Source of the DNA: DASZBX01 sp035943635 | GTDB lineage: Bacteria > Actinomycetota > Actinomycetes > Streptomycetales > Catenulisporaceae | Direction: 5' to 3' | Length of the DNA: 64,000 nucleotides | Assembly (NCBI GenBank): GCA_035943635.1 | Contig: DASZBX010000126.1 | Coordinates: 1 to 64,000 of the forward strand | Shown: positions 45,295-52,950 of the stretch, one piece after another | Position numbering within the stretch: position 1 is the stretch's first letter | Layout: every line of letters starts with the position of its first letter | Notes under the pieces: model-generated | The model's database searches: none | What the model saw: only the letters and a program-made list of their open reading frames with translations | Told to the model about the DNA's origin: nothing | Program-made: the position numbers and the translations under genes

Positions 45295-46098
45295 TTAGGT
45301 GGCGCGGGCGAGCTGGCGCGCCAGAAGCGGCGCGGCCTCGGCGAGGCTGGGACCGTACCAAGTCAAGTGTCGGCCACTGACCAACGCCGCGGGCACGCCG
45401 GGAAAAGCCTCCGGTCCGTCCTCGGCGCCGAACGCGTACGGCTCGTCGGGCAGCACCACCAACTGCGGCTGCGCGGCGAGCAGCTCGGTCAGCGGAATCG
45501 CCGGGTAACGCTCGGGATGGTCGGCATACAGATGGTGCACACCGAGGCGTCGGAGCAGGTCACCGGCGAACGTGTCACGGCCGAGCACCATCCACGGCCG
45601 CCGCCAGATCGGCACCACCGCGCGGGCACCGGGCTCCGTCGACGGCTCGGATAGGGCCGGCGGCTGTGTCTGCGACCAGGCCGCTTCGGCATGATCCAGC
45701 CACTCCGGTCGCGGCAGCCCGCACGCAACGGTCAGCATCCGGTCCAACGCGGCGAATGCTCCATCCAGGTCGCGCACGACCGTCACCCACACCGGCACGC
45801 CCGCCGCCCGCAGCGCCTCCAGGTCAACCGCGCGGTTCTCCTCTTCATTCGCCAGCACCAGATCCGGGCGCAACGCGGCGATCGACGCCGTATCCGGGTT
45901 CTTCGTCCCGCCGATCCGCTGCACCTCGAGATCCGCCGGATGCGAACACCAATCCGTAGCCCCGACGAGCAGTTCCGGCGCACTCGCCGCCACGGCCTCG
46001 GTCAACGACGGCACGAGTGACACGACCCGTCGTACCCCGCCGACGCGGACGACCTCGCCGAGATCATCACGTTCAACCCGTGCCTGCGCATCGCCCAT
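45295..46098 (-). CDS. BtuF-like periplasmic-binding-fold protein without signal peptide
   Basis: 267 residues of the helical-backbone metal/cobalamin receptor fold: RRVVSLVPSLTEAVAASAPELLVGATDWCSHPADLEVQRIGGTKNPDTASIAALRPDLVLANEEEN is the typical N-terminal domain, followed by RRPWMVLGRDTFAGDLLRRLGVHHLY. It lacks a signal peptide or lipobox from the ATG at 46098 (the frame extends to 46128 only through a TTG-type start), so it is probably cytosolic. Such soluble versions are widespread in actinobacteria without an adjacent ABC transporter; none is present here either. Ligand unknown. Confidence 0.8.
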   Translation of the reverse strand: MGDAQARVERDDLGEVVRVGGVRRVVSLVPSLTEAVAASAPELLVGATDWCSHPADLEVQRIGGTKNPDTASIAALRPDLVLANEEENRAVDLEALRAAGVPVWVTVVRDLDGAFAALDRMLTVACGLPRPEWLDHAEAAWSQTQPPALSEPSTEPGARAVVPIWRRPWMVLGRDTFAGDLLRRLGVHHLYADHPERYPAIPLTELLAAQPQLVVLPDEPYAFGAEDGPEAFPGVPAALVSGRHLTWYGPSLAEAAPLLARQLARAT

Positions 46099-46234
46099 GA
46101 AGCCCACGTTAGCCGCCCCCACCAACATGCAGCCACAACCGTTGCGCGACGGCCATCGCGGCTGCGGCTGCGGCTGCTGCGTACGGCCCGTCGCACACCG
46201 CCCAACCGCCCAACCGTCGCGCGCCTGCGCCGCC

Positions 46235-46700
46235 TTAGTCCACTTCGCTGCTCGCCGCCGCCTCTCCGGCGGCCACCACAGCCGCCCCCGCGGCCGCCGA
46301 CCGCTCCCGAATCCCGCCCAGGAAGAGCTCCAACCCGTACTCGAACCGGTCGGGCGGGTTCGCGGCCATCACCGAGCCGAGCGCCGCGGCGACCAGCGGC
46401 TCTTCGAATTCTGCTTCAGCCTCGCGGGTCGGCCAGTCCTCCCCGCGCGCGGTGATCTCCTGGAGCGCCTGCTCCTCGATCGTGTGCCCGAGAACGTAGC
46501 ACTGGCCGACGAATGCGGCCCATCCGGCCCGCTCCACCGGAACGCCCGCGGCGCAGAACACTGCGACGACCGCGCCGCCGCCCGCGCGGCTGTTCGGTGC
46601 CGAGACGTACGTCCCGGCCACCACCCGCGCTCCGTCCCGGTGGGCCAGCAGCGCCGCCCGGTACCGGTGGGCCAGGCCGATCCAACACCCGGTCGTCGCG
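46235..46700 (-). pseudogene. Remnant of a TetR repressor: C-terminal domain only
   Basis: The frame from 46723 down to 46235 encodes a TetR_C_1-type ligand domain (HRYRAALLAHRDGARVVAGTY, VPVERAGWAAFVGQCYVLGHTIEEQA). The N-terminal HTH is absent; the first residues (MAKDQASDATTG) are antisense to an ABC permease remnant. So the coding region is truncated at about 46690-46700 by a deletion. It should not bind DNA as a repressor. Confidence 0.7.
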
Positions 46701-46781
46701 TCGCTGGCCTGGTCCTTCGCCATCCTCGCGGTGTTCGCGCCGCTCGCCGCGCACCTCTACCGGCGCCGGGTCACGGACTGA
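46683..46781 (+). pseudogene. Remnant of an ABC-2 type permease C-terminus
   Basis: Plus-strand reading gives VVASLAWSFAILAVFAPLAAHLYRRRVTD and stop TGA 46779-46781 (quoted piece: FAILAVFAPLAAHLYRRR), the typical last span and basic tail of daunorubicin-type ABC-2 exporter permeases. No start or further permease sequence precedes it: the sequence changes directly into the TetR remnant on the other strand. Confidence 0.6.
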
Positions 46782-46956
46782 GCCCGTCCGCTCACCCGAC
46801 CCGCGCCGCCGCTCCGCGCCCCACGCGGCGGCTGAGCCGTCCGTCATCGAGCCCTAACAGGCTCGCCACAAGGCGAATTGCCACCTTGTCCCAGGCGCGC
46901 AGGCCCACTACGCTGACCGGCTGTCAGCTGCATAAAGCTGTCTCCGTGCTGGAAAG

Positions 46957-48045
46957 GTGGGGACCTTGCAAGAATTGCAAGACGATGACGGCACGGCTGC
47001 CACAGCGGAGCCTGCTACGGCCAAGACGATCACGTCGACCACGACAACCACGACGACTACGAGCACGACGACGACTTCCACAACCCCCGCACCGCAATCG
47101 GCGATCAAGGTCACCGTGCCCCGCGAGTTCCTCCGGGTGGCCAAAACGCGGCCGGACTGGCTGTACGGCATGCTGTCCAGTTGGGTATTCGGGCTCGTAT
47201 TCTACGCTTACCTCGTCTACTTCACCCATCCCGACCTGGTACATCACCCGCTCCAGACGATCGTCCCGGTGGTCCTGACCGCCCTGGCCGACGGGTCCCT
47301 GACCAACCAGCTCGCCGCCGAACCGGAGTGGACCGCCCAAGCCCTGCGCGACGGCCTGGAACCGGCCAAGATCCTGCGCGCCCGCAACATCTTCCTGGTC
47401 GGCTGCGAACTGACGTTCGTCGCACTGGTCGTCGGCCTGACGGTGCACCTGTCGCACACCTGGTCCTGGGTCCCGGCCGCGATCCCGCAGGTCGCCGTCC
47501 TGCCCCTGCTGCCGATCGCCATCGGCAACATCGCCTCGGTCATCCTGCCGTGCCCCTTCATGCGGCTGCGCCACCGCTTCCAGACCGAATCCACCTGGAT
47601 TCGCTGGTCGCTCTACGTCGCGGTCCCGTTCGCGCTCAGCAGCGTGGCCCTCGCGATGTACGCCCTGCCCGCGCTGATCCAGCAGCATTTCGAGCCGCAC
47701 GTGGCGCTGTCCGCGACCAGGCTCACCCACAACACGGCCAGCGCTCTGGAAGCTTCGAAGATATTCCTGTTGACCTGGCTGGTGATCACGCCGTTGTGGC
47801 ACCTGACCATCTGGTACCTGTCACTCAAGTTCTCCGAGGGGATCGCCCACGTCCGTCGCAAGGGTCTGGTTCGACTGATGGACCACCACACCGGCCTGAT
47901 CGAGACCCTGGACGACCTGTCCCTCATCGCTGCCACCAAGGCGTTGCCCAACCACGTCAAGGCGATCCCGACCGACCTGAAGGCCGAGCTCAGAAAGATC
48001 AGCGAGGAACTCCTGGAAGCCTCCACCACCCTCACCCGGCTCTGA
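46957..48045 (+). CDS. Multi-span membrane protein with threonine-repeat N-terminus
   Basis: 362 residues, no family recognised. Residues about 20-45 are almost pure Thr/Ser (runs of up to 8 Thr), encoded by ACN trinucleotide repeats. After PREFLRVAKTRPDWLYGML come about four to five hydrophobic spans (SSWVFGLVFYAYLVYF; IFLVGCELTFVALVVGLTVHL; VAVLPLLPIAIGNIASVILP; SLYVAVPFALSSVALAMYALP; IFLLTWLVITPLWHLTIWYL) and a charged helical C-terminus. GTG at 46957 has its purine-rich site immediately adjacent; TTG at 46966 has a better-spaced AAAGGTGGGG and is equally plausible. A terminator follows. Confidence 0.65.
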   Translation: MGTLQELQDDDGTAATAEPATAKTITSTTTTTTTTSTTTTSTTPAPQSAIKVTVPREFLRVAKTRPDWLYGMLSSWVFGLVFYAYLVYFTHPDLVHHPLQTIVPVVLTALADGSLTNQLAAEPEWTAQALRDGLEPAKILRARNIFLVGCELTFVALVVGLTVHLSHTWSWVPAAIPQVAVLPLLPIAIGNIASVILPCPFMRLRHRFQTESTWIRWSLYVAVPFALSSVALAMYALPALIQQHFEPHVALSATRLTHNTASALEASKIFLLTWLVITPLWHLTIWYLSLKFSEGIAHVRRKGLVRLMDHHTGLIETLDDLSLIAATKALPNHVKAIPTDLKAELRKISEELLEASTTLTRL

Positions 48046-48071
48046 CTCCATCACCCGCGCCCACCAAGCCA

Positions 48072-48128
48072 AAGGCCCCCGAGCTCGCCGCGATGCATTT
48101 GCGCATCACGCCAGATCTCAGGGGCCTT
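48072..48128. terminator. Long hairpin, likely bidirectional terminator
   Basis: AAGGCCCC-C-GAG (48072-48083) pairs with CTC-A-GGGGCCTT (48117-48128) with one mismatch. The interior holds a second small stem, GATGC/GCATC. It lies between convergent genes ending at 48045 and 48149, the right place for a bidirectional rho-independent-like terminator. No U-run, as is common in actinomycetes. Confidence 0.6.
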
Positions 48129-48148
48129 CTCTAATTCGCTATTCTTGC

Positions 48149-48583
48149 CTACAAAACGGGACCAGGCCTCGGAATGAGCGACTCCGCCTGCGGCCGGTCG
48201 CAGACCGACACACCCGCGACGCCCGCACCGGTCGTCGTGCTCAGCGACCCGACCCGGTCGTCCATCGTGTCGACGAAGTACAGCAGCGAGCCGTTCGGGC
48301 TCACCAGCAGGTCGACCGGGAGCCCGCCGATCGCGTTCTCGTTGTACGACTGCGTGCCGTTGGTGGCGTCGACCGTGCCCAGGCCGCCGTCCACGTTCGC
48401 CACGTACAGCATCGTGTCGCCGGCGCTCGCCTGGGCGGAAGCGGTCACGGCACTGAGCGCGGTCACACCTACGCTGGCCAACACGGTGCTCACGGTCAGA
48501 GTCACGACCCGTGTACGCAACCTGCGATAACTACTGCGATGCGGATGCCGACGTCCTTCCACGGCACCGCCAAAGGGGATCAT
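48149..48583 (-). CDS. Short exported protein with one YVTN/beta-propeller-like repeat
   Basis: 144 residues from the ATG at 48583 (AGGAAAGG upstream). A basic N-terminus and hydrophobic segment (VVTLTVSTVLASVGVTALSAVTASAQA) form a Sec signal peptide. The mature part carries a pattern seen in YVTN-type propeller blades: MLYVANVDGGLGTVDATNG and GGLPVDLLVSPNGSLLYFVDTMDDRVGSL. Real propellers have six to eight such blades; here coding stops after about one and a half, so it may be a truncated or degraded gene. Confidence 0.55.
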   Translation of the reverse strand: MIPFGGAVEGRRHPHRSSYRRLRTRVVTLTVSTVLASVGVTALSAVTASAQASAGDTMLYVANVDGGLGTVDATNGTQSYNENAIGGLPVDLLVSPNGSLLYFVDTMDDRVGSLSTTTGAGVAGVSVCDRPQAESLIPRPGPVL

Positions 48584-48892
48584 GCCTTTCCTGCGGTTTT
48601 GCACCTGCCGCGCTGGTAGACCCCACGCGGCATCGTATGCGTGCGAAGTACCGAAGGCCCCCCCTGGTAAGCATGCTGTTTTTCGAGACAGTGTATTAAT
48701 AGGAGCCTTCGAAAGCATCTTGCCCTGACCCGGCCGCCGCTGTCATTTCCACCGGCTGGCGAGAAGTGGACAGAGATGTTCGGCGCAAGCGATTCGATTG
48801 CTCAACCCTTGTAGATCTTTCGATTCGGTGTTAGCTTCGACCTCCTATCTGCTCTGCCCGCGCAGCACCGGCCGCCGGAGGTCCCGATCCCG
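48584..48892. other. Divergent intergenic region
   Basis: 309 bases between the short exported protein and the aminotransferase. The middle is AT-rich (GTTTTTCGAGACAGTGTATTAATAGG, about 48676-48703) and would suit a leftward promoter; 48801-48838 (TTGTAGATCTTTCGATTC) may hold the rightward one. No gene seen. Confidence 0.45.
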
Positions 48893-50278
48893 ATGACCAG
48901 TCCCACCGCCCCCGCAACCATCGACCGAGACCGCCTGGCCCGCCTGATCCGCCGCGAACGCGAGCAGTTCGCCCAGACCCATCCCGCCTCCGCAGCCGCC
49001 TACGCCCGGGCCGGGTCGCTCTTCGGCCGCGTGCCGATGACCTGGATGAACAAGGCCTCCGGCGGCTTCCCGCTCTACCTCGCCGGCGCGCACGAAGCCC
49101 GGCTGACCGACATCGACGGCCGCGAGTACGCCGACTTCTCCCTGGGCGACACCGCCGCGATGGCCGGACACGGGCCGAAGCCCGTGCTCGAAGCCGTCCG
49201 CCGCCGCAGCGAGGAACTCGGCGGCCTGGCCGTCATGCTGCCCACCGAACAGGCCGAACCGGCCGGTGCCGAACTGGCCCGCCGCTTCGGCATCCCACGC
49301 TGGTCCTTCGCCCTGACCGCTACCGACGCCAACCGCTGGGCGATCCGCCTGGCCCGCGCCGTCACCGGGCGCAACAAGATCCTGTTCCACAGCTACTGCT
49401 ACCACGGGTCTGTCGACGAGTCCCTGATCGTGACCACCCCCGACGGCCGAGGCGGCCCCCGCCCCGGGAACGTGGGCGCGCCGGTCGACGTCACCGAGAC
49501 CAGCCGGGTCGCCGAATACAACGACCTGGCCGGCCTGGAACGCGAACTGGCCCATGGCGACGTGGCCGCGGTCCTCATGGAGCCGGCCCTGACCAACATC
49601 GGGATCGTGCTACCCGAGCCAGGCTATTCAGATGGCGTCAGGACCCTAACTCGCCGCTACGGCACTCTGCTGATCAACGACGAGACCCACACCTTCTGCG
49701 CCGGCCCCGGCGGTGCGACCGCGGCGTGGAAGTTGGACCCGGACATGGTCACCGTAGGCAAGGCGATCGGCGGCGGAATCCCAGCCGCCGCCTACGGCCT
49801 GTCCGCCGACCTGGCGGACGAGCTCCTGGGCCGCTCCGACCTGGACTTGGTCGACATGGGGGGCGTAGGCGGAACCCTGGCCGGCAACGCACTTTCCATC
49901 GCCGCCGTATGCGCCACGCTCACCGACGTACTCACGGACGATGCCTTCGCCCGCATGGACCAGCTAGCCATTCGCTTCGCCGCAGGCGTAGCCGAAGTCA
50001 TCGCCGAACACGCCTTACCCTGGTCCGTCACCCGCCTGGGAGCCCGCGCTGAATACCGCTTCGCCAAACCCGCCCCCCGCACTGGCACCGAAGCCGCAGC
50101 CGCACACGATCAGGATCTAGACGATTACCTGCACACTTACCTCGCCAACCGCGGCGTGCTCATGACCCCGTTCCACAACATGGCCCTCATGTCTCCCGTC
50201 ACCCGCCAACAGGACGTCGACCTACACTCACAACTCTTCGCCGCCGCCGTCTCCGACCTGCTCTCCACTCACTCCTGA
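48893..50278 (+). CDS. Class III PLP aminotransferase (glutamate-1-semialdehyde mutase-like)
   Basis: 461 residues. The fold-type I signature is clear: LTDIDGREYADFSLGDTAAMAGH near the N-terminus, FALTATDANRWAIRLARAVTGRNKIL, LINDETHTFCAGPGG with the PLP Asp/Glu, and the PLP Lys in MVTVGKAIGGGIPAAAYG. It resembles GSA aminomutases, but several members of this group are ordinary aminotransferases or beta-amino-acid enzymes. Codon 375 is a TTA (50015-50017), rare in this DNA and possibly bldA-dependent. The stop overlaps the AsnC gene (TGATG). Substrate unknown. Confidence 0.85.
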   Translation: MTSPTAPATIDRDRLARLIRREREQFAQTHPASAAAYARAGSLFGRVPMTWMNKASGGFPLYLAGAHEARLTDIDGREYADFSLGDTAAMAGHGPKPVLEAVRRRSEELGGLAVMLPTEQAEPAGAELARRFGIPRWSFALTATDANRWAIRLARAVTGRNKILFHSYCYHGSVDESLIVTTPDGRGGPRPGNVGAPVDVTETSRVAEYNDLAGLERELAHGDVAAVLMEPALTNIGIVLPEPGYSDGVRTLTRRYGTLLINDETHTFCAGPGGATAAWKLDPDMVTVGKAIGGGIPAAAYGLSADLADELLGRSDLDLVDMGGVGGTLAGNALSIAAVCATLTDVLTDDAFARMDQLAIRFAAGVAEVIAEHALPWSVTRLGARAEYRFAKPAPRTGTEAAAAHDQDLDDYLHTYLANRGVLMTPFHNMALMSPVTRQQDVDLHSQLFAAAVSDLLSTHS

Positions 50279-50862
50279 TGCCCGGCTCCGCCCACACTCC
50301 CGACGCTCCGCTAACCCCCACGGCTCCGCCCACTACCGAGGCTTCACCCGGGCTCTTGACTCCGCCCGCGGCCCCGCCTCCGGCTCCGGCCGCGGGCCCT
50401 ACTCGCCCGCCGTCCCCGCGTCTCGACGATACCGACAAGCAAATCCTGCGCATCCTCCAAGGCGACGGCCGTATCTCTTACGCCGACCTGGGCCCGGCAG
50501 TAGGCCTGTCCGCACCCGCCGCCCGCATCCGAGTCCAGCGCCTTCTAGATGCCGAGGTCGTACGAGTAGTCGGTGTAACCGACCCGATCGCCCTCGGACT
50601 ACCCACGATGGCGATGCTCGGCGTCCGCGCAGACGGCGACATCCGCCGCGTGGCCGACCAGATCGCTGACTGCACTGGCGTCATCTATCTCGTGCTCACC
50701 GCAGGCTCGTTCGACCTGTTCGTCGAGGTGGTATGCCACAGCCCGGCCGAGCTGCTCGACCTGATCAACGACCAGATCAAACCGCTGCCGGGCGTGACGC
50801 ATGTGGAGACCTTCAGCTACTTCGGTATCCACACTCATCGCTTCGATTGGGTTGTGCCGTAG
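50278..50862 (+). CDS. Lrp/AsnC-family regulator
   Basis: 194 residues. After a Pro/Ala/Thr-rich N-terminal extension of about 50 residues comes the HTH (LDDTDKQILRILQGDGRISYADLGPAVGLSAPAARIRVQRLLDAEVV) and the RAM effector domain (MLGVRADGDIRRVADQIADCTGVIYLVLTAGSFDLFVEVVC). The true start may be later than ATG 50278, as the extension is low complexity, but that ATG overlaps the aminotransferase stop. AsnC-type regulators respond to amino acids; the paired aminotransferase is its likely target. Confidence 0.88.
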   Translation: MPGSAHTPDAPLTPTAPPTTEASPGLLTPPAAPPPAPAAGPTRPPSPRLDDTDKQILRILQGDGRISYADLGPAVGLSAPAARIRVQRLLDAEVVRVVGVTDPIALGLPTMAMLGVRADGDIRRVADQIADCTGVIYLVLTAGSFDLFVEVVCHSPAELLDLINDQIKPLPGVTHVETFSYFGIHTHRFDWVVP

Positions 50863-50880
50863 CTCGGGATCGTCTCGGCC

Positions 50881-51597
50881 TCAGTTCGGAATCTGGTCCG
50901 CCGGCACGATCGGAAACACCGTGATCGTGTTGCCACAGACTCCGAAGAAGGGGATCGTCCCAGTCTTCACGCTGGTCAGCTGGGTGTGTAGCGACTGCGT
51001 CTGGTTTGGCGGGATGACCGATATCGTTCCGGCGTTCTCGCACCCGTCGCCCTGATCGTTCGCGGCGTATGCGAAGGTGATCTCCTCGGACGCGCTCTTT
51101 CCGGGCGCCACCGTTTGCACCTTCTCCGGCGCGGCGTTGCTGCCCGGGACGCGCTGGGTCGACATGCCCAGCGAGCTTCCACTCGGGTTGAGGAAATCCA
51201 CGCCGCTGTAGCCGTCGAGCGTGCAGGTGGAAGTAGAGGTGTTGGTCAGCACGAGGAAGGCGATCAGCGTGCCACCGCTGTTCTGCGCGGCGTCGTATGA
51301 GGTGGTTGCCTTCAGCTGGCTGGACGTGCAGCTTCCGGCCCCGCCGCTGTTGCTGCTGTTGTCGCCGCTCCCGCTCGTTGCGCTCGCACCAGATCCCGAA
51401 GCCGGACCGGTGGCCGTAGCTCCGCCCGACGTGGCCCCCTGGCCCGATACCGCAGTAGTTGATGTGGCCGCCCCTGATGCCGGAGATCCGGCCGAGCTTG
51501 TTCCAGTCGATGACGCTTGGCACGAGGTCAACAACACGCCTATCGCGCAGAGTCCGGTGGCGGTTGCGGCCAGGGCGACGTTCGACTTGGTAAACAT
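50881..51597 (-). CDS. DUF4232 lipoprotein
   Basis: 238 residues. Signal peptide with lipobox LLTSC (Cys about residue 26), a Ser/Gly/Thr/Ala-rich spacer to about residue 90, then a DUF4232 domain: CTSSQLKATTSYDAAQNSGGTLIAFLVLTNTSTSTCTLDGYSGVDFLNPSG with conserved cysteines, and a later CGNTITVFPIVP. Cell-surface protein of unknown function, very common in actinobacteria. Convergent with the AsnC gene (18-bp gap). Confidence 0.85.
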   Translation of the reverse strand: MFTKSNVALAATATGLCAIGVLLTSCQASSTGTSSAGSPASGAATSTTAVSGQGATSGGATATGPASGSGASATSGSGDNSSNSGGAGSCTSSQLKATTSYDAAQNSGGTLIAFLVLTNTSTSTCTLDGYSGVDFLNPSGSSLGMSTQRVPGSNAAPEKVQTVAPGKSASEEITFAYAANDQGDGCENAGTISVIPPNQTQSLHTQLTSVKTGTIPFFGVCGNTITVFPIVPADQIPN

Positions 51598-51856
51598 GCT
51601 GGTCCTCGCTGGTCTGGTCTGGCGCCGCAGGTGCTGCGGCAGCTCCTTCGGGGTCCGGGCGGGAGCTGGTCTTTTTTCGCTGTCCCGTCCGGCTTGATCT
51701 AAACGATCCCAGCAAGCGCTGGTGCCCCGATGGCTTGCCGCTAGTGTGGTTTCCAGCAGGTGCGATGCATCTCGAATGTCGCTATTGGAGTATCAACCTG
51801 GTTTGGTTCAGTTGTGCTCGCAGCAATTTCGGCGAGTGCGGTCCGGGCGGTTCGCG

Positions 51857-52801
51857 GGGTTGCGCCGCCGTATCAGCTCTCGTCTACTGCTGTGCCTCCG
51901 GCGGGCCCAGAACCCCCAAGGATCCTCATAGACCAGTCTATTTGGTTAGTGGGTTACCTTTTGGGTGTGTCGGATCGGGCTCCTCGGCGCCCCAGTCGGC
52001 CCGGAGCCTGCCACGCCGGACAGGCCCTATCAACTCCCGGGCTGCGTGCTGTGGGCAGGCTGCTCGCCGCAGTTGATACTCAAGTTCGGGAGTTGACAGG
52101 ACCTGCCCGGCGTGGCTGTCTTCGTTCCGCCTGGGCCACCGAGGATCCCGATCCGACACAGCCCCAGCTTTGCGCGAGAGTCGCGCGGACCCCTTCAACT
52201 ACCGCAGCAGCTAGGCGAACCATACAGCTGATACGGCGGGGTGTTGTTGCGCCGGACAAGTTCCCTCGCAAGCGGGCTGCCTCGGCGGTTCTGGCACATG
52301 CGGCTGGCGACAGTTGGCTGATACACGACGGGCCATTCGACACCACGACAGTCACCGCGCCGTAGCAGCCCACACCGCACAATGACCCGTGCGCATGTTC
52401 TTGTCCAGCGCAGCCGATGCTCGCCGTATCAGCTGTATGGTTCGCCCGACTGCTGCGGTAGTTGAAGGGGTCTGCGCGACTCTCGCGCAAGGCTGGGGCT
52501 GTGTCGGATCGGGATCCTCGGTGGCCCAGGCGGAACGAAGACAGCCACGCCGGGCAGGTCCTGTCAACTCCCGCACCCAACCCACAACCACCGCGAGAGC
52601 AGATCTCCCAAAGCACCTGGCCCGGGAGTTGATAGGGCCTGTCCGGTGTGGCAGGCTCCGGGCCGCCTGGGGCGCCGAGGATCCCGATCCGACACACCCA
52701 AAAAGGTAACCCACCACCCAAATGGACTGGTCGATGGGGATCCTTGGGGGTTCTGGGCCCGCCGGAGGCACAGCAGTAAACGTACGCTGACACGGCGGCG
52801 C
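51857..52801. repeat. Large nested inverted repeat (about 0.95 kb)
   Basis: Left arm about 51857-52260 and right arm about 52401-52801 are diverged reverse complements, with a 140-bp spacer. Within each arm a second inversion exists: the core GTGTCGGATCGGG...TCCTCGG occurs four times, at 51966 (+), 52139 (-), 52500 (+) and 52675 (-), and TCAACTCCCG/CGGGAGTTGA pairs flank each interior. All frames through it are repeats of the same peptide read from different arms, with no gene. No transposase, target duplication or terminal repeat could be confirmed by eye. Confidence 0.75.
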
Positions 52802-52950
52802 AACCCACCTCACGCCGCGAAGCAAGCGCGAAGCGCGACAACCCAGCGAAGCAAAACCCCGCGCAGCAACACAAGGCGCAGCAGAACAAAAGCGCAGCTC
52901 GATGAGGCGGAGCCAAATAGCCGGTAGCCGAAAGGCAAGTAACCGAAGAA
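52802..52950. other. Purine-rich low-complexity tract
   Basis: About 150 bases rich in GCGAAGC/AAGCGAAGC and CGCAGCAA units, directly downstream of the large inverted repeat and abutting the stop of the histidinol dehydrogenase-like gene. It looks like imperfect short direct repeats; no gene. Confidence 0.5.

Noticed and set aside
52802..52950. CRISPR-like short repeats
   Set aside because: Units are irregular, 5-9 bases, with no constant spacer length and no cas genes.
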